Of a stretch of DNA of 64,000 nt, positions 1 through 11,291 are shown one piece after another. The first letter of the stretch is position 1, and the number at the start of each line of letters is the position of its first letter. The notes under the pieces are model-generated. The model saw nothing but the letters and a program-made list of their open reading frames with translations, did no database searches and was not told the DNA's origin. Source of the stretch: Castanea sativa (lineage: Eukaryota > Streptophyta > Magnoliopsida > Fagales > Fagaceae); NCBI RefSeq assembly GCF_040712315.1, contig NC_134013.1, positions 85,504,001 through 85,568,000 on the forward strand, read 5' to 3'. The position numbers were made by a program, and so were the translations under genes.

Positions 1-162
1 CTTCGGCCTGCAGCCTGCCTCCTCAGCCTGAGAATGGGAAACCGCCATCACCCTAGTGGGACCTGAGCTAGTCTTGCCAGGTGCAGCGAAAATAACGTTA
101 ATTGTTCCCAATGCCGGCCGAGATGGATTATTCTTCTGATTGTTCGAGCTAGATTGGCTGCC

Positions 163-1478
163 CTATCCACCAGGTTGACACAAGTGCTGCTTTAGTTTTC
201 CTTCACTGACCAGTTGCTCCAAGTGGTTCCAAAGGGTCTGACAGTTCTCGGTAGTGTGGCCCACGTCCTGATGGTACTGACAAAAGAGGTTCTGATTCCT
301 CTTCGCAGGGTCTCCTGCCATCTTACTAGGCCAACTGAAGAAGGGCTCCTTACGAACTTTCTCCAGTAATTGGTGCACTGGTTCTCGAAACACAGTGTTC
401 ACGCCTGAGTTGCTGCCGAGCCGGATTGACCACTATAATCTCTCCTCGGCTTGTTGTTGTGGTACCTGTCCGACCTGAAATCCCTTCTCTCCTGCGAGAT
501 AACCTTCTCCTTACCCTTTCCTTGCTGCTGGTCTTCCTCCACTCTCTTGTACTCGTCAATACGGTCCATGAGGCGACGTACGCTGCGGACAGGCTTTTTA
601 GTCAAAGTCTTTCTCAAGTCATGATCAGTAGGAAGACCTACCTTAAAAGTATTGAGCGCCACCTCATCAAAGTCACCATCTATTTCATTAAACATTTCCC
701 AGTATCGGTCAGAATATGCTTTCAACGTCTCCCCTTCCCTCATGGTCATGGATAGCAGTGAGTCCAATGGCCGAGGTACTCTGCTACATGTAATGAACCG
801 CGAAGCGAATGCTCTAGTGAGCTCCCCAAACGAACCTATAGACCCCAATTTAAGGCCGTTGAACCACCTCATAGCAACAAGTCCCAAGCTAGAGGGGAAA
901 ACTTTACACATCAGGGTCTCGATGTGAGAGTGCACCGCCATCCTCTGGTTAAAGTGACTCACGTGCTCCACCGGATCAGTCCGGCCATTGTAGATGGTAA
1001 AGGTGGGCTGGGTAAACCTCCTAGGAAGCCTCATTTTCTCAATCCTCCGTGAAAACGGAGATTTGGAGAGTTGATGCAACGCCCGACTCATGGCATCGTT
1101 CCCTAAGCCCCTAGAAGGAAGCTTCTTGCGTCTGCGAGATGGCTGATTGTCCTCCTCACCAGAGGACATTACACTGGGGGGTGAGCATGACCTTGAGCTG
1201 TAGCTACCTCCCCAGACCTCCTCTGAGGAAGGATTAGATGAGGACGGCGAAGACCTACGTCTGGCGCGGCGTAGCTTCCTCTTCAAACGATTAATCTCCT
1301 TCTGCATGGCTTTAGCACCATCCTCATAGGTGGTACTACCCCCACCATGAGTATGGCTAGCCCCGGGGTATTCCGTATGGACACTTCCCTCACGATCCCT
1401 TCGACGCTCAAGACGCTCGAAAAGATCCTCCGGTTGTGATCCCTGTGACTCTGCATGGTGAGAACCCAGGCCTGCCAT
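163..1478 (-). pseudogene. retrotransposon gag, frameshifted
   Basis: The gag capsid protein starts at an ATG 48 bp inside the LTR edge (1478). A charged N-terminal region with an Arg/Ser-rich stretch is followed by the Retrotrans_gag core (around residues 150-310: RFTQPTFTIYNGRTDP, then AMRWFNGL). The frame ends at 399 with TGA. The same protein resumes in another frame (VNTVFREPVHQ) down to 163 and includes the zinc-binding-like CQYHQDVGHTTENC. Comparison with the copy at 55857 shows that a 1-bp deletion near 408 causes the frame change. The stop at 163-165 (TAG) corresponds to CAG in the other copy. Gag would form the virus-like particle if expressed, but this copy cannot make the full protein. 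Confidence 0.9.
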
Positions 1479-1505
1479 AGTATCCCAACTCCGTCTAGAC
1501 TAGAT

Positions 1506-1523
1506 TTCCCACAGATGGCGCCA
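1506..1523 (-). promoter_or_regulatory. primer-binding site of the left gypsy element
   Basis: On the minus strand, two bases after the LTR terminus, the sequence TGGCGCCATCTGTGGGA starts with TGG, as expected for pairing with a tRNA 3' CCA. The copy at 55814 differs by one base in this stretch. I do not assign the tRNA species. Confidence 0.75.
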
Positions 1524-1525
1524 AT

Positions 1526-2273
1526 TGTAAGTACACAATTGCACCTGGACCTAAAGACAATTACGGGCTCAGGCCCAATGAGCCTTAAACAATAAAATTT
1601 GTAGAGTGTGGGCTTGAAACCTAGGTTAGAGGTACTGAGAACTTGATAACAGGCTAAAAGTTACAAACACTTGCAAATAACAAATGATAATTGCAAATAG
1701 ACCTCCGAGGATGTAAGCCGAGGACTACTTCTGTATTATTTCTCTTTCTCTCTTAGAAGTTACAATTCTTAATTTCTTTCTTTGTTACCGACTCCCCTCT
1801 TTCTCTGGCGTTCATCCCCCTTAAATACTTCTTTTTCTGATGCTTTATCCACGTGTTACTCCAACCCCCTCCCCCCTAAATATTTCTTTTCTTAGTACCT
1901 TTGAATAGTGACCAAAAGTTTCAGTTCTACTGTTCAGGGGTCACTTCCCCATTAATGCGGCCAGGGAGGTAGGTGCAGAGTCTTTAATGTGGTGGTGACA
2001 GCCTTTTCTTTTGGTATTTTTCTAACACCGGTGTACCTCGAAGATTCAGAGTTTCCCCCTTTAACCATTAGTCTTTCCAGAGCTGTGCCTTGACCTTCAT
2101 AATGAAGCTTTGAGTTCTCTTGGATCTGTCTGAGGAGAAGCTCGCCGCCTGGTATCCTCGGCACGTATCCTGCCAATTCCGTGAGTTAACAAATTCTTAA
2201 CTCTGGAGCAGGTTGACCCTCCATGCTACAGTCTAAAGGCCCATATGCCCACTTGGGTCCTTTTACTCCCACA
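1526..2273 (-). repeat. 5' LTR of the left gypsy element
   Basis: The 748-bp LTR begins TGTGGGAGTAAAAGG (at 2273, minus strand) and ends CTTACA (at 1526), giving the canonical TG...CA ends, and abuts the primer-binding site. It parallels the 768-bp LTR at 55044-55811 (TGTGGGGGCAAAAAGG ... CTTACA), including a shared motif around a run meaning 'cattaatgcggc' near 1950, but is clearly divergent from it. The five bases beyond it are AATAC; the matching target duplication is off the window. Confidence 0.88.
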
Positions 2274-2797
2274 AATACTTTATTCATTTGATGTAATACA
2301 ATATTTTCATTCATAAATAAATAAAATAAAATACAAAATACAAAGACTCTCTGATGTGGCAATTACCACTTTGGAAATACTCTCGAGACTCTCTGATGTG
2401 GCAAGCATGCATACTCGTGCAGCTTTATTACAATCAATAAATTCAAAATTGATTCAAATGCTAATCTCATTTGATGCTTTGAACAAAGTTAAATATTCTT
2501 GCCTAATAGAAAATACTTTGATATGAAAATATAAATGCAGATGCCAAAGAATAAAATAATATGATTATATAAATGACATAGGTATTAATTAATGGAAAAA
2601 GTTAATAGATGTCTACATTGGTTAAAAATATATTTTAAAAAAATGACTTTTTTTTTTTGTCTTTTATATTTCTCACGAAAGTGATATTAAAATTTTCCTA
2701 AAATGGTTCATTAACAAATGCCTTAAAACCATCTATTAACAAAACCCTAAATTAATTAATGTCAAAATATTTCCATGTAGAAGCTATTTTCTTTTCT
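2274..2797. other. intergenic, 3' flank of XTH-A
   Basis: There is no gene here. The stretch is AT-rich and holds a short direct repeat (AGACTCTCTGATGTGGCAA, at about 2344 and 2389). The part from about 2390 resembles the downstream flanks of the other XTH copies (around 4730, 9110 and 13440, sharing 'GCTTTGAACAAAGT'), so flanking DNA was duplicated together with the genes. Confidence 0.7.
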
Positions 2798-4000
2798 CTA
2801 AGACATGGTGCATTCTGGAGGGAAGCCTTTGGGGAATCTTTTTAGGTCTGTGCAGTAATTGTATATCATGTAGTTCTTCTGAACCCATTTCAATCTCTCC
2901 AGACCATGCGAGTCCAACTTTTCCGTGAGCCATGCATTGGTAGCGGAGGAGTTTGAACTGCAAGATGATGCACCAGAGGACCAAACACATGCCTTGGCAT
3001 TGAAGTTCCTATAGGAGGCAGTGAAAGGAGCTAGTGACCAATTTGTCTTGACTAGCCCACCCCTTGTGGCCCAATCTTCAGCATCCCAGAGGGTGGAGTA
3101 GATCCTCATTGGCTGGTTCTTTGGGAATAAAACACCAATTGACTCCCGGTTCTCGAAATCTCTTATGGGAGTGCCATCCACATAGAAACTGAAACAGTAA
3201 ACATAAAATTTGATTAGCTAAAAAAAAAAAACGAAACAAAACACTAAGACTTCGTAGTTTTGAAACAAGCCTTTCAATACAATATTTTTTTCATTAATTT
3301 ATTATAATTGGTGCATAATAAAAGAACTATTAAGATGAAATAATGTCTTTCGATCACAATTCATGTTTAAAGCTGTGAAAGATATTGTGTCCCTAGATAC
3401 TCACATGATGCGCTCAGGGTTCCAAAGGATAGAATAGGTGTGGAAATCTGCAGTTGGGTCAAACCAGGGATAGAATTGCTGCTCTTTGTCGCCCTTGCCT
3501 TGGGTGTACACATTGGTGTGAATGATGTAAGGATCACCACTCAAATTGCCGAGGAACTCAAAGTCTATCTCATCCCATTTTGACTCTTTTGAGGATAACT
3601 GCAAAGTATAAAAGGATAACATATGTTAAGTATACCTTGGAGCAAGGGAGTATGAGACATATATAGGTATAATATAAGATTTATGCAAATAACGAAAAAC
3701 AGCAAGAGAACTTGCATAGTAGGTGGTGACTGTGCCTGCAGAGTTTCCAGGAACAAGCTTGAGTTGCATATCAATCTTTGCGAATAAATATTGATTCTTG
3801 GATTCGAACCCGGAGCCAGAGGCTTTGTCAAGTGAGAGAGTAAGAAGCGTACCATTGTTCAGTATCTTTGCACGGCCATCTCCCCATGTAAGATTAAAAT
3901 CTTGGTAGAAGTTACTAGCAAATGTGGGCAATATAAAAGAGCCAACCAAGAGAGTACTGATCGTCAGCATCACCGGAAAAGTTGAAGGAAAAGAAGCCAT
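2798..4000 (-). CDS. XTH-A: xyloglucan endotransglucosylase/hydrolase (XTH22-25 type)
   Basis: This secreted GH16 enzyme would cut xyloglucan and rejoin it to another xyloglucan chain in the cell wall. Exons (minus strand) are 4000-3716, 3598-3405 and 3188-2798, giving 289 residues. Residues 1-29 look like a signal peptide. The active site [10 protein letters not shown] puts the nucleophile at Glu105 and the acid/base at Glu109, with the sequon NLS at 113. The C-terminal XET_C region has four Cys, including YNYCTD and PPECT. The start MASF is chosen because XTH-C and XTH-D share it; an upstream in-frame ATG exists. Intron 1 (3715-3599) has a GC donor (GCAAGT) with a normal AG acceptor; intron 2 is GT-AG, phase 2. 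Oddities are FAKID for the usual FGKID and KTNW for KTDW. XET rather than hydrolase activity is inferred from family resemblance. Confidence 0.9.
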
Positions 4001-4090
4001 GGAAATTTGATTGTAGTGTATAATTGAAATTAGGAGTAAAAAGCTTATGAAATGAAGGGATGGGTATGCTTTGGTCAATTGGTATCTAAC

Positions 4091-4098
4091 TATTTATA
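4091..4098 (-). promoter_or_regulatory. TATA box of XTH-A
   Basis: TATAAATA on the minus strand lies about 91 bp upstream of the MASF start codon. It sits where XTH-C has the same motif. Confidence 0.6.
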
Positions 4099-5086
4099 GT
4101 GTAATACTGTAATTGGTAGATTATTATTGGTTTTCATATAGTCTCGTTATTAACACTACTTTAAAATTATCCACCATTAATACCTTGTTATCTCAAATAT
4201 GAAATTTTTTGTTAATTTTAGTGTGTCTAATTAATTTAGAAACAATAATTTAGAGGGACAGAGAGGAGACGCGGTTTTGCATTGATATTGTGAAACATAG
4301 TTGGTTTAGCTAGTCTTTTGGGTGAATATTAGTAAAAATAATGCAGGTCATTAGGGAACTGAGGAGTAATAACTAATTGGGCATTTAAATTTCCAAATTC
4401 TGTAGTATTTTTGCACCCAAATTTCTGAATTAGAGGGAGAGAGAGGAGTCTTGACACCAAATTTCCTATTCAACTTTCCAAAGTTGGTGTTGATTTTTCC
4501 TCTCCCTTGCTCAGCCCAAACCTACTGTTCTTCCTACTTGAGTGGAGGGAAAACATTGACCGAATTTGGTTGAATGAAAATCAATTTAGAAGATAGAAAA
4601 TGTGAGAAGAAAGTTGGCAGATAAAATGCCAAATTTCAATATAGAGTGTCATGTGGAGAGAGAAATTAAATAGAATGAGAGAGTGAGAACCGAATTTTGA
4701 GATTTACATACAGGAGACTTTTTGACGTGACAATGATATACTCTCACGTAGTTTCATTATAATTAATAAATTCAAGCCAAGAGTTTTTTTTTTGGATCAA
4801 TTATCATTAAAAAAAAATCAAATCAAATGCTAATCTCTTGCAATAAAAAATATGATATATGACTCCGTAGATAATTGTGGCGGTATAGATGTTTAAATAT
4901 ACTTGTTTTTTAGGCAATATTGGGATGTGAAAGTAGGTGATATATGTCAAAGAATAAAAGAATTTGATTGTATAAATGGCGTAGGGTGATACAATTACTT
5001 AATCAAATGGGAATGTCCCAAAAAAAAACAAAAAAAACAAAAGAATTGACCTAAAACTAAAGTAAAAGCTATGCTTTTTTCTATGG
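4099..5086. other. intergenic between XTH-A and pseudogene XTH-B
   Basis: There is no ORF of substance. It includes the 'GACGCGGTTTTGCATTG' block near 4269 that recurs upstream of XTH-C (10851) and XTH-D (15441), and from about 4730 the XTH 3'-flank repeat. The rest is AT-rich sequence without recognisable features. Confidence 0.6.
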
Positions 5087-5427
5087 GACATGGTGCATTC
5101 TAGAGGGAAGCCTTGGGGGAATCTCTTTGAGTCTGCAGTAATTGTATTTCATGTAGTTCTTCTGACTTCTGAACCCATTTCAACCTCTCTTGACTAGTTG
5201 AGTCCAACTCTTGTGAGAGCCACGCATTGCTAGTGGAGGTAGAAGAGGGAGAGTTTGAACTGCAAGATGATGCACCAGAGGACCAAACACATTCAATGGC
5301 AGTGAAAGGAGCTTGTGTCCAATCTGTCTTGACTAGCCCACCCCTTGTGGCTCAGTCATTAGCATTCCACAAGCTAGAGTTGATCCTTATTGATTGAAGA
5401 TTTATGCAAATAATAAAAAACAACAAG
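5087..5427 (-). pseudogene. pseudogene XTH-B, exon 3 remnant
   Basis: The minus strand carries degraded XTH third-exon sequence, ending in the usual PLECTMS-type terminus at 5087. Breaks visible against XTH-A and XTH-C are a 2-bp loss in the NYCTD segment (near 5133), a short duplication near 5165, and a deletion removing the RNFNAxAC segment near 5290. Near 5395 the exon stops and is joined directly to intron-1-like sequence (5396-5427), so exon 2 and the start of exon 3 are gone. The intron sequence is then interrupted by the transposon at 5428. It cannot encode an enzyme. Confidence 0.88.
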
Positions 5428-7569
5428 GTTGTGTTTGGATGGCAACATTTGGATTTGAATTTAGATTTGAAATCCATTAATTTAAAATGCTTCAATTTGA
5501 AATCCCATGATTTTGAAATTCTTTGTTTGGATTTTTTTAAACAATGAAGAATTTGAAATTCATCATTTGAAATTTCATTGTTTGGATACCTAAATTTGGA
5601 TTTGGATTTATGATCAATAAAATATATTGTATTTTTTTAATTATTATTTTTCTTAATCATTCTACATTTTAATTTTAAATACATGAGGTAATATTAATAA
5701 TCCAATTAACTAAGACAGCAAACAAATAGGAGCAGAAAAGACAAAAGAACATGCATGCTAAACAAGAGTCATAAATTGAGTTGACATGAAAACTTCCCGT
5801 TTGGTAAGAGATTTCTAGTAACATTTTTGTTGTTTTGTGGAAAAACGTGTGGATGAAAAAATGTGTAGAAATACGTGTAATGTTGTTTAAACACTGAAAA
5901 CTGTTGTTTAAACAATAACACCAAACACCCCCTTAAACACCATAAGAGAAAGCTTATATGGGTTTTGGCTCTGATCTAATATACAAGTGAATGAATAACT
6001 CATGAAAACATTGACTAGTATAAGGTCATCTTCAATCCAATTTAATGACCACTAGAAATAAATATCGCCAATACCATAATTGATTAGCTAATATAATATA
6101 ATTAAGCACATATCCATTGGGGCTTAGGCCTTTTGGGTTATAGTGCGTTTCTATATATTATATTAATTATTCAAGAAGGCTCCCAATGTGTTTATCTTCC
6201 CAACACTCAGTTGAATAGCCTCATTGAAAAACTTCAACAAATAGCCGATAAGAATTGTTTACACACACACACACACAATGAGTCTTGAAAAAACATGAAC
6301 CAAAAGCTTTTGTCTCACAAACACAATGAATCTTGAAAAAAATGAACCAAAAGCTTATATATAGGAAGAAACAAAGGCAATTCTATTTTAGTTAAACCAT
6401 GATTCTGTCCTCAATTTAAATGATTCCAAGCTTTTTGGTTCTCAAATAATTAAAGAAAAATTCTTAGTTGAACAACCTCTTTGAAAATATCAGACAACTA
6501 ATCCAAAAGAAACAATGGCAATTCTATTCGGAAATAATTATAACAAGAACCACTATACTAATCACGTTATGATTCTATCCTCAGTGAAAATTATTTCAAG
6601 TTGATCACTGATTTATTTGGATAACATAAAATATATTGCAGTATAGTCATATAACAATTCACATGCTCTATTTATGTATATCTACCATTCATAGAAGCAT
6701 TAATCAAACACATAATTTACATTATAAACCCATAAACGAAAACAGAAATAGAAAATAAAGATAAACCCAAAATAAATCATTGAAAATACTATGAAATAAA
6801 ATGCACAAACAAATCAATTGAAACCCAAACAAAATCCACACACAAATTAAAAACTAAAGTTGCTCTTAAATTTGAAATTAGCTATCGTTTAATATTGTTA
6901 ATTACCGAAGAGGTGATGAAGGTGCTATAGCAAATATATTATCGCTCTAGAAGTGGATGGAATACACATCCAATGATATACGCATGCCTAAAGAAAATAA
7001 TTACGAAAAAATTTATATAAAAAATCCGAATTTCACTGTGCTTGACAGATCGCAAAGAGATAGAGATGTAGTCTTCAGCCTTATATCTTTCCGTTCCATC
7101 AATTGTTGCTAAGCATGCAAGTAGGTTAAAATAGCTTCTGGTTTATTATAAGATTGGGCGAGGAAGAGAGAGCGTGACAGAGTTGAGAGAGACAAACCTT
7201 GTTGCGAGAAAGAGAGAAAGGAGAAAAGCTTGGATGAGAAAGAGAGAGCGTGACAGAGTTGAGAGAGACAAACATTGCTACGAGAAAGAGAGAGAGAACA
7301 AAAGCTTGGGCAAGGAAGATAGAGTGTGACTGAGTTTCTAGAGACAATGAAGAATTGATAAGAGAGAGCTAGCGTGAGAGGGAGGGATTTCTAAATTCTT
7401 GGGTTTGTGAGACGATTTCAAATCTATGGATTTGGACTCTTGAAATCCAAGATGGATTTGGCCAAATCTAAACCCGTTTGTTTTAACTTACCCAAACAAA
7501 GGAATTGAATTTGGGCCCTTCAAATCCAAATTCAAATTTAAATCCAAATTCATGCCATCCAAACAAACC
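5428..7569. mobile_element. 2.1 kb TIR DNA transposon, non-autonomous, inserted in XTH-B
   Basis: The ends are inverted repeats (GTTGTGTTTGGATGG on the left; GGTTTGTTTGGATGG read inwards from the right), followed on both sides by subterminal runs built from 'AAATCCAAATT'. It is flanked by ACAAG on each side (5423-5427 and 7570-7574), and the surrounding XTH intron 1 continues across it, so this is an insertion. No transposase ORF is visible. Inside are a short CA run (6260-6280) and a 76-bp direct repeat in about three copies (around 7165-7340). The superfamily is unassigned: a 5-bp duplication is unusual for the common plant classes. Confidence 0.75.
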
Positions 7570-7583
7570 ACAAGAGAACTTAC

Positions 7584-7863
7584 CTAGTAGGCAGTGACTA
7601 TGCCAGCAGAATTTCCAGGGACAAGCTTGAGTTGTATATCAATCTTTCCAATTAAATATTCATTCTTGGATTGGAATCCAGAGCCAGAGGCTTTGTTAAG
7701 GGAGAGAGTAAGAAGCTCACCATTGTTGAGTATCTTAGCACGGCCATCACCCTATGTAATATCAAAATCTTCATTGATACAAGTTACTAGCAGAGGCAGA
7801 GAATCCCAAGCATGAGGGTACTGATCAACAGCTTCACGGGAAATGTTGAAGGAAAGAAGCCTT
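7584..7863 (-). pseudogene. pseudogene XTH-B, exon 1 remnant
   Basis: The minus strand matches XTH-C exon 1 from the start region to the intron-1 donor GTAAGT. The start codon is AAG instead of ATG (7861-7863). The Trp codon of TWGDGR is TAG, an indel disturbs the reading just before it, and the final Tyr codon before the donor is TAG. With exon 2 missing and exon 3 broken, this is a dead gene whose two ends now lie either side of the transposon at 5428-7569. Confidence 0.88.
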
Positions 7864-7998
7864 GGAAATTTGATAGCGGATAATTGAAATTATGAGCAAG
7901 AAGCTTATAAAATGGATGGGTGTTCTCGAGAACTTGGGTTGGTATTTACAGTGTAGGAGGAAATGCCATATATAGTAACTAGGAAGGTCCATTATTAA

Positions 7999-8004
7999 AG
8001 TCAA
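7999..8004 (-). promoter_or_regulatory. W-box-like TTGACT upstream of XTH-B
   Basis: TTGACT on the minus strand sits in a block (CCCAACAACTGTCCACAGTT...) shared with XTH-C and XTH-D upstream regions. TTGAC[C/T] is the core bound by WRKY factors; function here is inference. Confidence 0.4.
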
Positions 8005-8486
8005 CTGTGGACAGTTGTTGGGTTTAAGAAATGTGCAATATATATTGGCTGTCAAAATGAAAACCGCACTTCCTAGTCCTAGCATGGCACCAACAACTGT
8101 TAAAAGATAATTAGGGAAAATACATTTGTCTATTATGTGGCTTACCGTAATCTTTTTTTTAATTTAAATTTTTGATGACTCGTGTGAGATGATAGGCAAT
8201 AGTTTTTCTTCCAATTTTGTTTTCTTTCACACTAGAGTCTAGAGCAATCTGGTTATGAAAATGGATTAGGTATCATTTTCTGTATGCACGCTAAATATAC
8301 ATTAGTCATCTACCTAAAAAAAAGTTATCATAAAATAAAAATAAAAATGTAATGTTGGTCCTTAAAATTTAGTTAGTGGGTGATTTTAGTCTATAACATT
8401 TCAAGTGATAACTTTTAATTCCTTCAATAACATGGCCAAACTAAAAACAAACACCCCTTAAGACCTTTCATTTCACAAGGACTTCG

Positions 8487-8694
8487 GTAGCGTTTGGATT
8501 GCCTCTTGTGTTTTACGTTTAGCGTTTACAGCCTTTTTTTTTTTTTTTTTCCGACCAGCGCCTGGTGCATTGTTCATGAGACATGAACAATGCATTAAGA
8601 CTTGTGAATAGTGTTTTGTGAGGGTGAATAATAACCAGATATTTTTTTTTATTATTTTCAGTTTTCAGCAAAATAAGCGGTATCCAAATGCACC
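8487..8694. mobile_element. MITE with internal hairpin
   Basis: The ends GGTAGCGTTTGGAT and (read inwards from the right) GGTGCATTTGGATACC form imperfect inverted repeats. An inner palindrome at 8566-8594 (TGCATTGTTCATG-aga-CATGAACAATGCA) has a perfect 13-bp stem. The subterminal 'TTTTGCTGAAAACTG' is shared with the MITE at 40208-40500, so they appear to be one family. There is no coding capacity. Confidence 0.65.
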
Positions 8695-9329
8695 ATTTAA
8701 GTGATCACTTTAAGTTTGTTAAAAACTAAAATCGATCATTTAAAAATTTTTTGGAACTAAAAACAGAATACAATCCTCTGTACCACATTTTGTGCTTCAT
8801 TTTATGTTTCACCAATTACAACTTTGTATGTGTTTTTTTTTTTTTTTTTTTTTTTTTCTATTTTAAATTTTGGCTATTTTATATATAAAAAAAAATGAAA
8901 CAAATACATTACAAATTTTGATTGGTGAAACATAAAGTGGAATACAAACAATAGTGCAGATGATTTGTATTTCTAAAAGGAATCATTTTAGACTTCAATA
9001 CTAAAATTCAGATGATTTGTATTCCTAAAAAAAATCATTTTACACTTCAATACTAAAATTGCTTATGGGCTAAACTTTTGGTTGTGCTTGAGTGTGTATG
9101 TTTTAATCAGAAAGGGTTTGCGGCTTTGAACAAAGTCAATTAATATACAATACTGTGATACGAAAATAAGTGACAACTGGCAAAGAATAAAAGTTTTTTT
9201 TTTTTTGGTAAAAAGAATAAAAGAATTTGATTATATAAATGGCATACAAAATAATTAATCAAATGGGAATGTCGAAAAAATAAAAGAATTGATCTACAAG
9301 ACTACAAACTATATATTATGTTCATTTCT

Positions 9330-10591
9330 TTAGGACATGGTGCATTCTGGTGGGAGGCCTTGGGGGAATCTCTTTGAGTCTGTGCAGTAATTGTATATCA
9401 TGTAGTTCTTCTGAACCCATTTCAACCTGTCTTGACTAGTTGAGTCCAATTCTTGTGATAGCCACGCATTGCTAATGGATTGAGAAGGGGGGGAACTTGA
9501 GCTGCAAGATGATACTCCAGAGGACCAAACACATGCATTGGCATTGAAGTTCCTATAGGAGGCAGTGAAAGGAGCTTGTGTCCAGTCTGTTTTAACTAGC
9601 CCACCCCTTGTGGCCCAGTCATCAGCATTCCACAGGCTAGAGTAGATCCTCATTGCCTGGTTCTTTGGGAATGGTACACCAATTGACTCAAGGTTCTTGA
9701 ACTCTCTTATGGGAGTGCCATCCACAGAGAAACTGAAACAGAGAACATAAAATTTCATTAGTTTTTACAACCTATCAAAAATAAATAAATAAATGATTGA
9801 AGACAATTTTGAAGCAAGGTCTGTGAAGAGAATAGTTTTCACAACTGTTAATATGAATTGTTGTGATTGGTGCATGTTAAAAGTAATATTCAAGTTAAAG
9901 TGACGTTGCTCCATTCACAAAAAATCATGTTCCATGTGAAAAATAGTGTCCTTAGTATTAACATTTTGGAAAGGTGGATTTATAGGTACTTACATGATGC
10001 GCTGGGGGTTCCAAAGGATAGAATAGGTGTGGAAATCTGCAGTTGGGTCAAACCAGAGATAGAATTGCTGCTCTCTGTTGCCCTTGCCTTGGCTGAACAC
10101 ATTGGTGTGAATGATGTAAGGATCACCACTCAAATTGCCCAGGAACTCAAAGTCTATCTCATCCCATGTCGACCCTTTTGAGGATAACTGCAAATTCACA
10201 CATAAAAGGATGATATATATTTTAGCATACCCTTAAGCATGGAATTTATAAATAAAATCGTATCGTGGAAGATTGAGACAAATAGTGATATGGCAAGAGA
10301 ACTCACATAGTAGGCGGTGACTGTGCCAGCAGAGTTTCCAGGAACAAGCTTGAGTTGCATATCAATCTTTCCGAACAAATATTCATTCTTGGATTGGAAT
10401 CCAGAGCCAGAGGCTTTGTCAAGGGAGAGAGTAAGAAGCTCGCCACTGTTTAGTATCTTAGCACGGCCATCACCCCATGTGATATCAAAATCTTGGTTCA
10501 AGTTACTAGCAGAGGCAAGCGATATTAAATAGCCAAGCATGAGAGTAATGATCATCAGCATCACTGGAAATGTTGAAGGAAAAGAAGCCAT
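9330..10591 (-). CDS. XTH-C: xyloglucan endotransglucosylase/hydrolase (XTH22-25 type)
   Basis: This is a secreted wall enzyme of GH16. Exons (minus) are 10591-10307, 9994-10187 and 9732-9330, coding 293 residues, a usual length for the family. The signal peptide covers about residues 1-29. The active site [10 protein letters not shown] has the nucleophile at Glu105 and acid/base at Glu109; the N-glycosylation sequon NLS is at 113. Exon 3 carries the [10 protein letters not shown] motif, a Ser-rich linker ([13 protein letters not shown]) and the XET_C cysteines. Both introns are GT-AG, phase 0 then phase 2, at positions shared by all copies. It is the best-preserved left-arm copy and the closest relative of truncated XTH-D, with which it also shares promoter sequence. 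Confidence 0.93.
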
Positions 10592-10678
10592 GGAAATATG
10601 AAAGAGGGTAATTGAAACTATGAGTAAGAAGCTTATGAAATGAAGGGATCGATGAGTGTGGTTGAGAACTTGGATTGG

Positions 10679-10686
10679 TATTTATA
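10679..10686 (-). promoter_or_regulatory. TATA box of XTH-C
   Basis: TATAAATA on the minus strand lies about 88 bp upstream of the start codon, in the same relative place as in XTH-A and XTH-D. Confidence 0.6.
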
Positions 10687-10741
10687 GTGATGCGTTTCGT
10701 AAGGCCAAAGTAGGAGAGGAAGAAGCATAGGAAGGTCCACT

Positions 10742-10770
10742 AGTCAAGTCAGCTATGGACAGTTGTTGGG
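10742..10770 (-). promoter_or_regulatory. conserved upstream block with W-box, XTH-C
   Basis: On the minus strand this reads CCCAACAACTGTCCATAGC followed by TGACTTGACT. The same block is found 5' of XTH-D (15226-15254) and of XTH-B (7999-8021), roughly 140-200 bp before each start codon. TTGACT matches the WRKY-binding W-box core. XTH22-25-type genes are known to respond to touch, wounding and hormones, so a stress input is plausible but inferred. Confidence 0.45.
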
Positions 10771-11039
10771 CGAGTTACAAGATATTGGCTGTCAAATTGA
10801 ACTCAAAACCGCCTTAATTTCCTAGTCCTAGCGAGTGATGGGACGCGGTTTTGCATTGCATTACGCGATAATTTGATACTAATGAGACGAATTGGGTGTT
10901 GCATCACTACCAGACATATGCTTGTAGCTTGTTGAAAAATAAAAGTCAAAAGAAGAAGATATGTGCATGCGTTTGCACCGACTGCTGCAGACAACACCGG
11001 CTAAGACATTAAAAAAAAAAAACAGATTATCCTATCCCA

Positions 11040-11291
11040 TTGCCAAAAAGTTTTTATTTTTAATCTTAAACTTTTTAAGAGTACATTATTTATTATTTTG
11101 TCTACCTTATAAAAATGTATAAGTTTTCAAAACTACCTTTAAATAAATTTATCAAAAAATAGTTTTGAAAATAAATTAAGGGTATAATAAGAACATTAGT
11201 AAATTAATGACTTTTATTTTTAGAAATAAGACAATATTTTGAGACATTTCAAAATGGAATAGAGGACAAACAAACTGGGACGGAGGGAGTA
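11040..11291. mobile_element. Stowaway-like MITE remnant
   Basis: The right end reads ACTGGGACGGAGGGAGTA (to 11291), the mirror of the CTCCCTCCGTCCC terminus typical of Stowaway (Tc1/mariner) MITEs. The left end is too decayed to place and the start given is approximate. Confidence 0.5.

Larger units (their letters stand above)
1..2273 (-). mobile_element. Ty3/gypsy (Tat-like) LTR retrotransposon, 5' part, runs off the left edge
   Basis: Read on the minus strand, this is a 5' LTR (2273 down to 1526), a primer-binding site, and a gag region reaching the gag/protease junction at the window edge. It is the same family as the element starting at 55044: the gag proteins open with the same residues (MAGLGSHHAESQ) and align throughout, but the LTRs have diverged. 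It lies about 520 bp downstream of XTH-A and points away from the XTH cluster. The protease, polymerase and 3' LTR lie outside the window. A frameshift and an in-frame stop in gag show it is not autonomous. Confidence 0.93.
7864..9329. other. intergenic between XTH-B and XTH-C
   Basis: It contains the former XTH-B promoter (W-box at 7999-8004), a MITE (8487-8694), a poly-T run (8831-8858), two near-copies of a 45-bp AT-rich segment ('ATTTGTATT(T/C)CTAAAA' at 8965 and 9017), and from about 9110 the XTH 3'-flank repeat. No gene is seen. Confidence 0.6.
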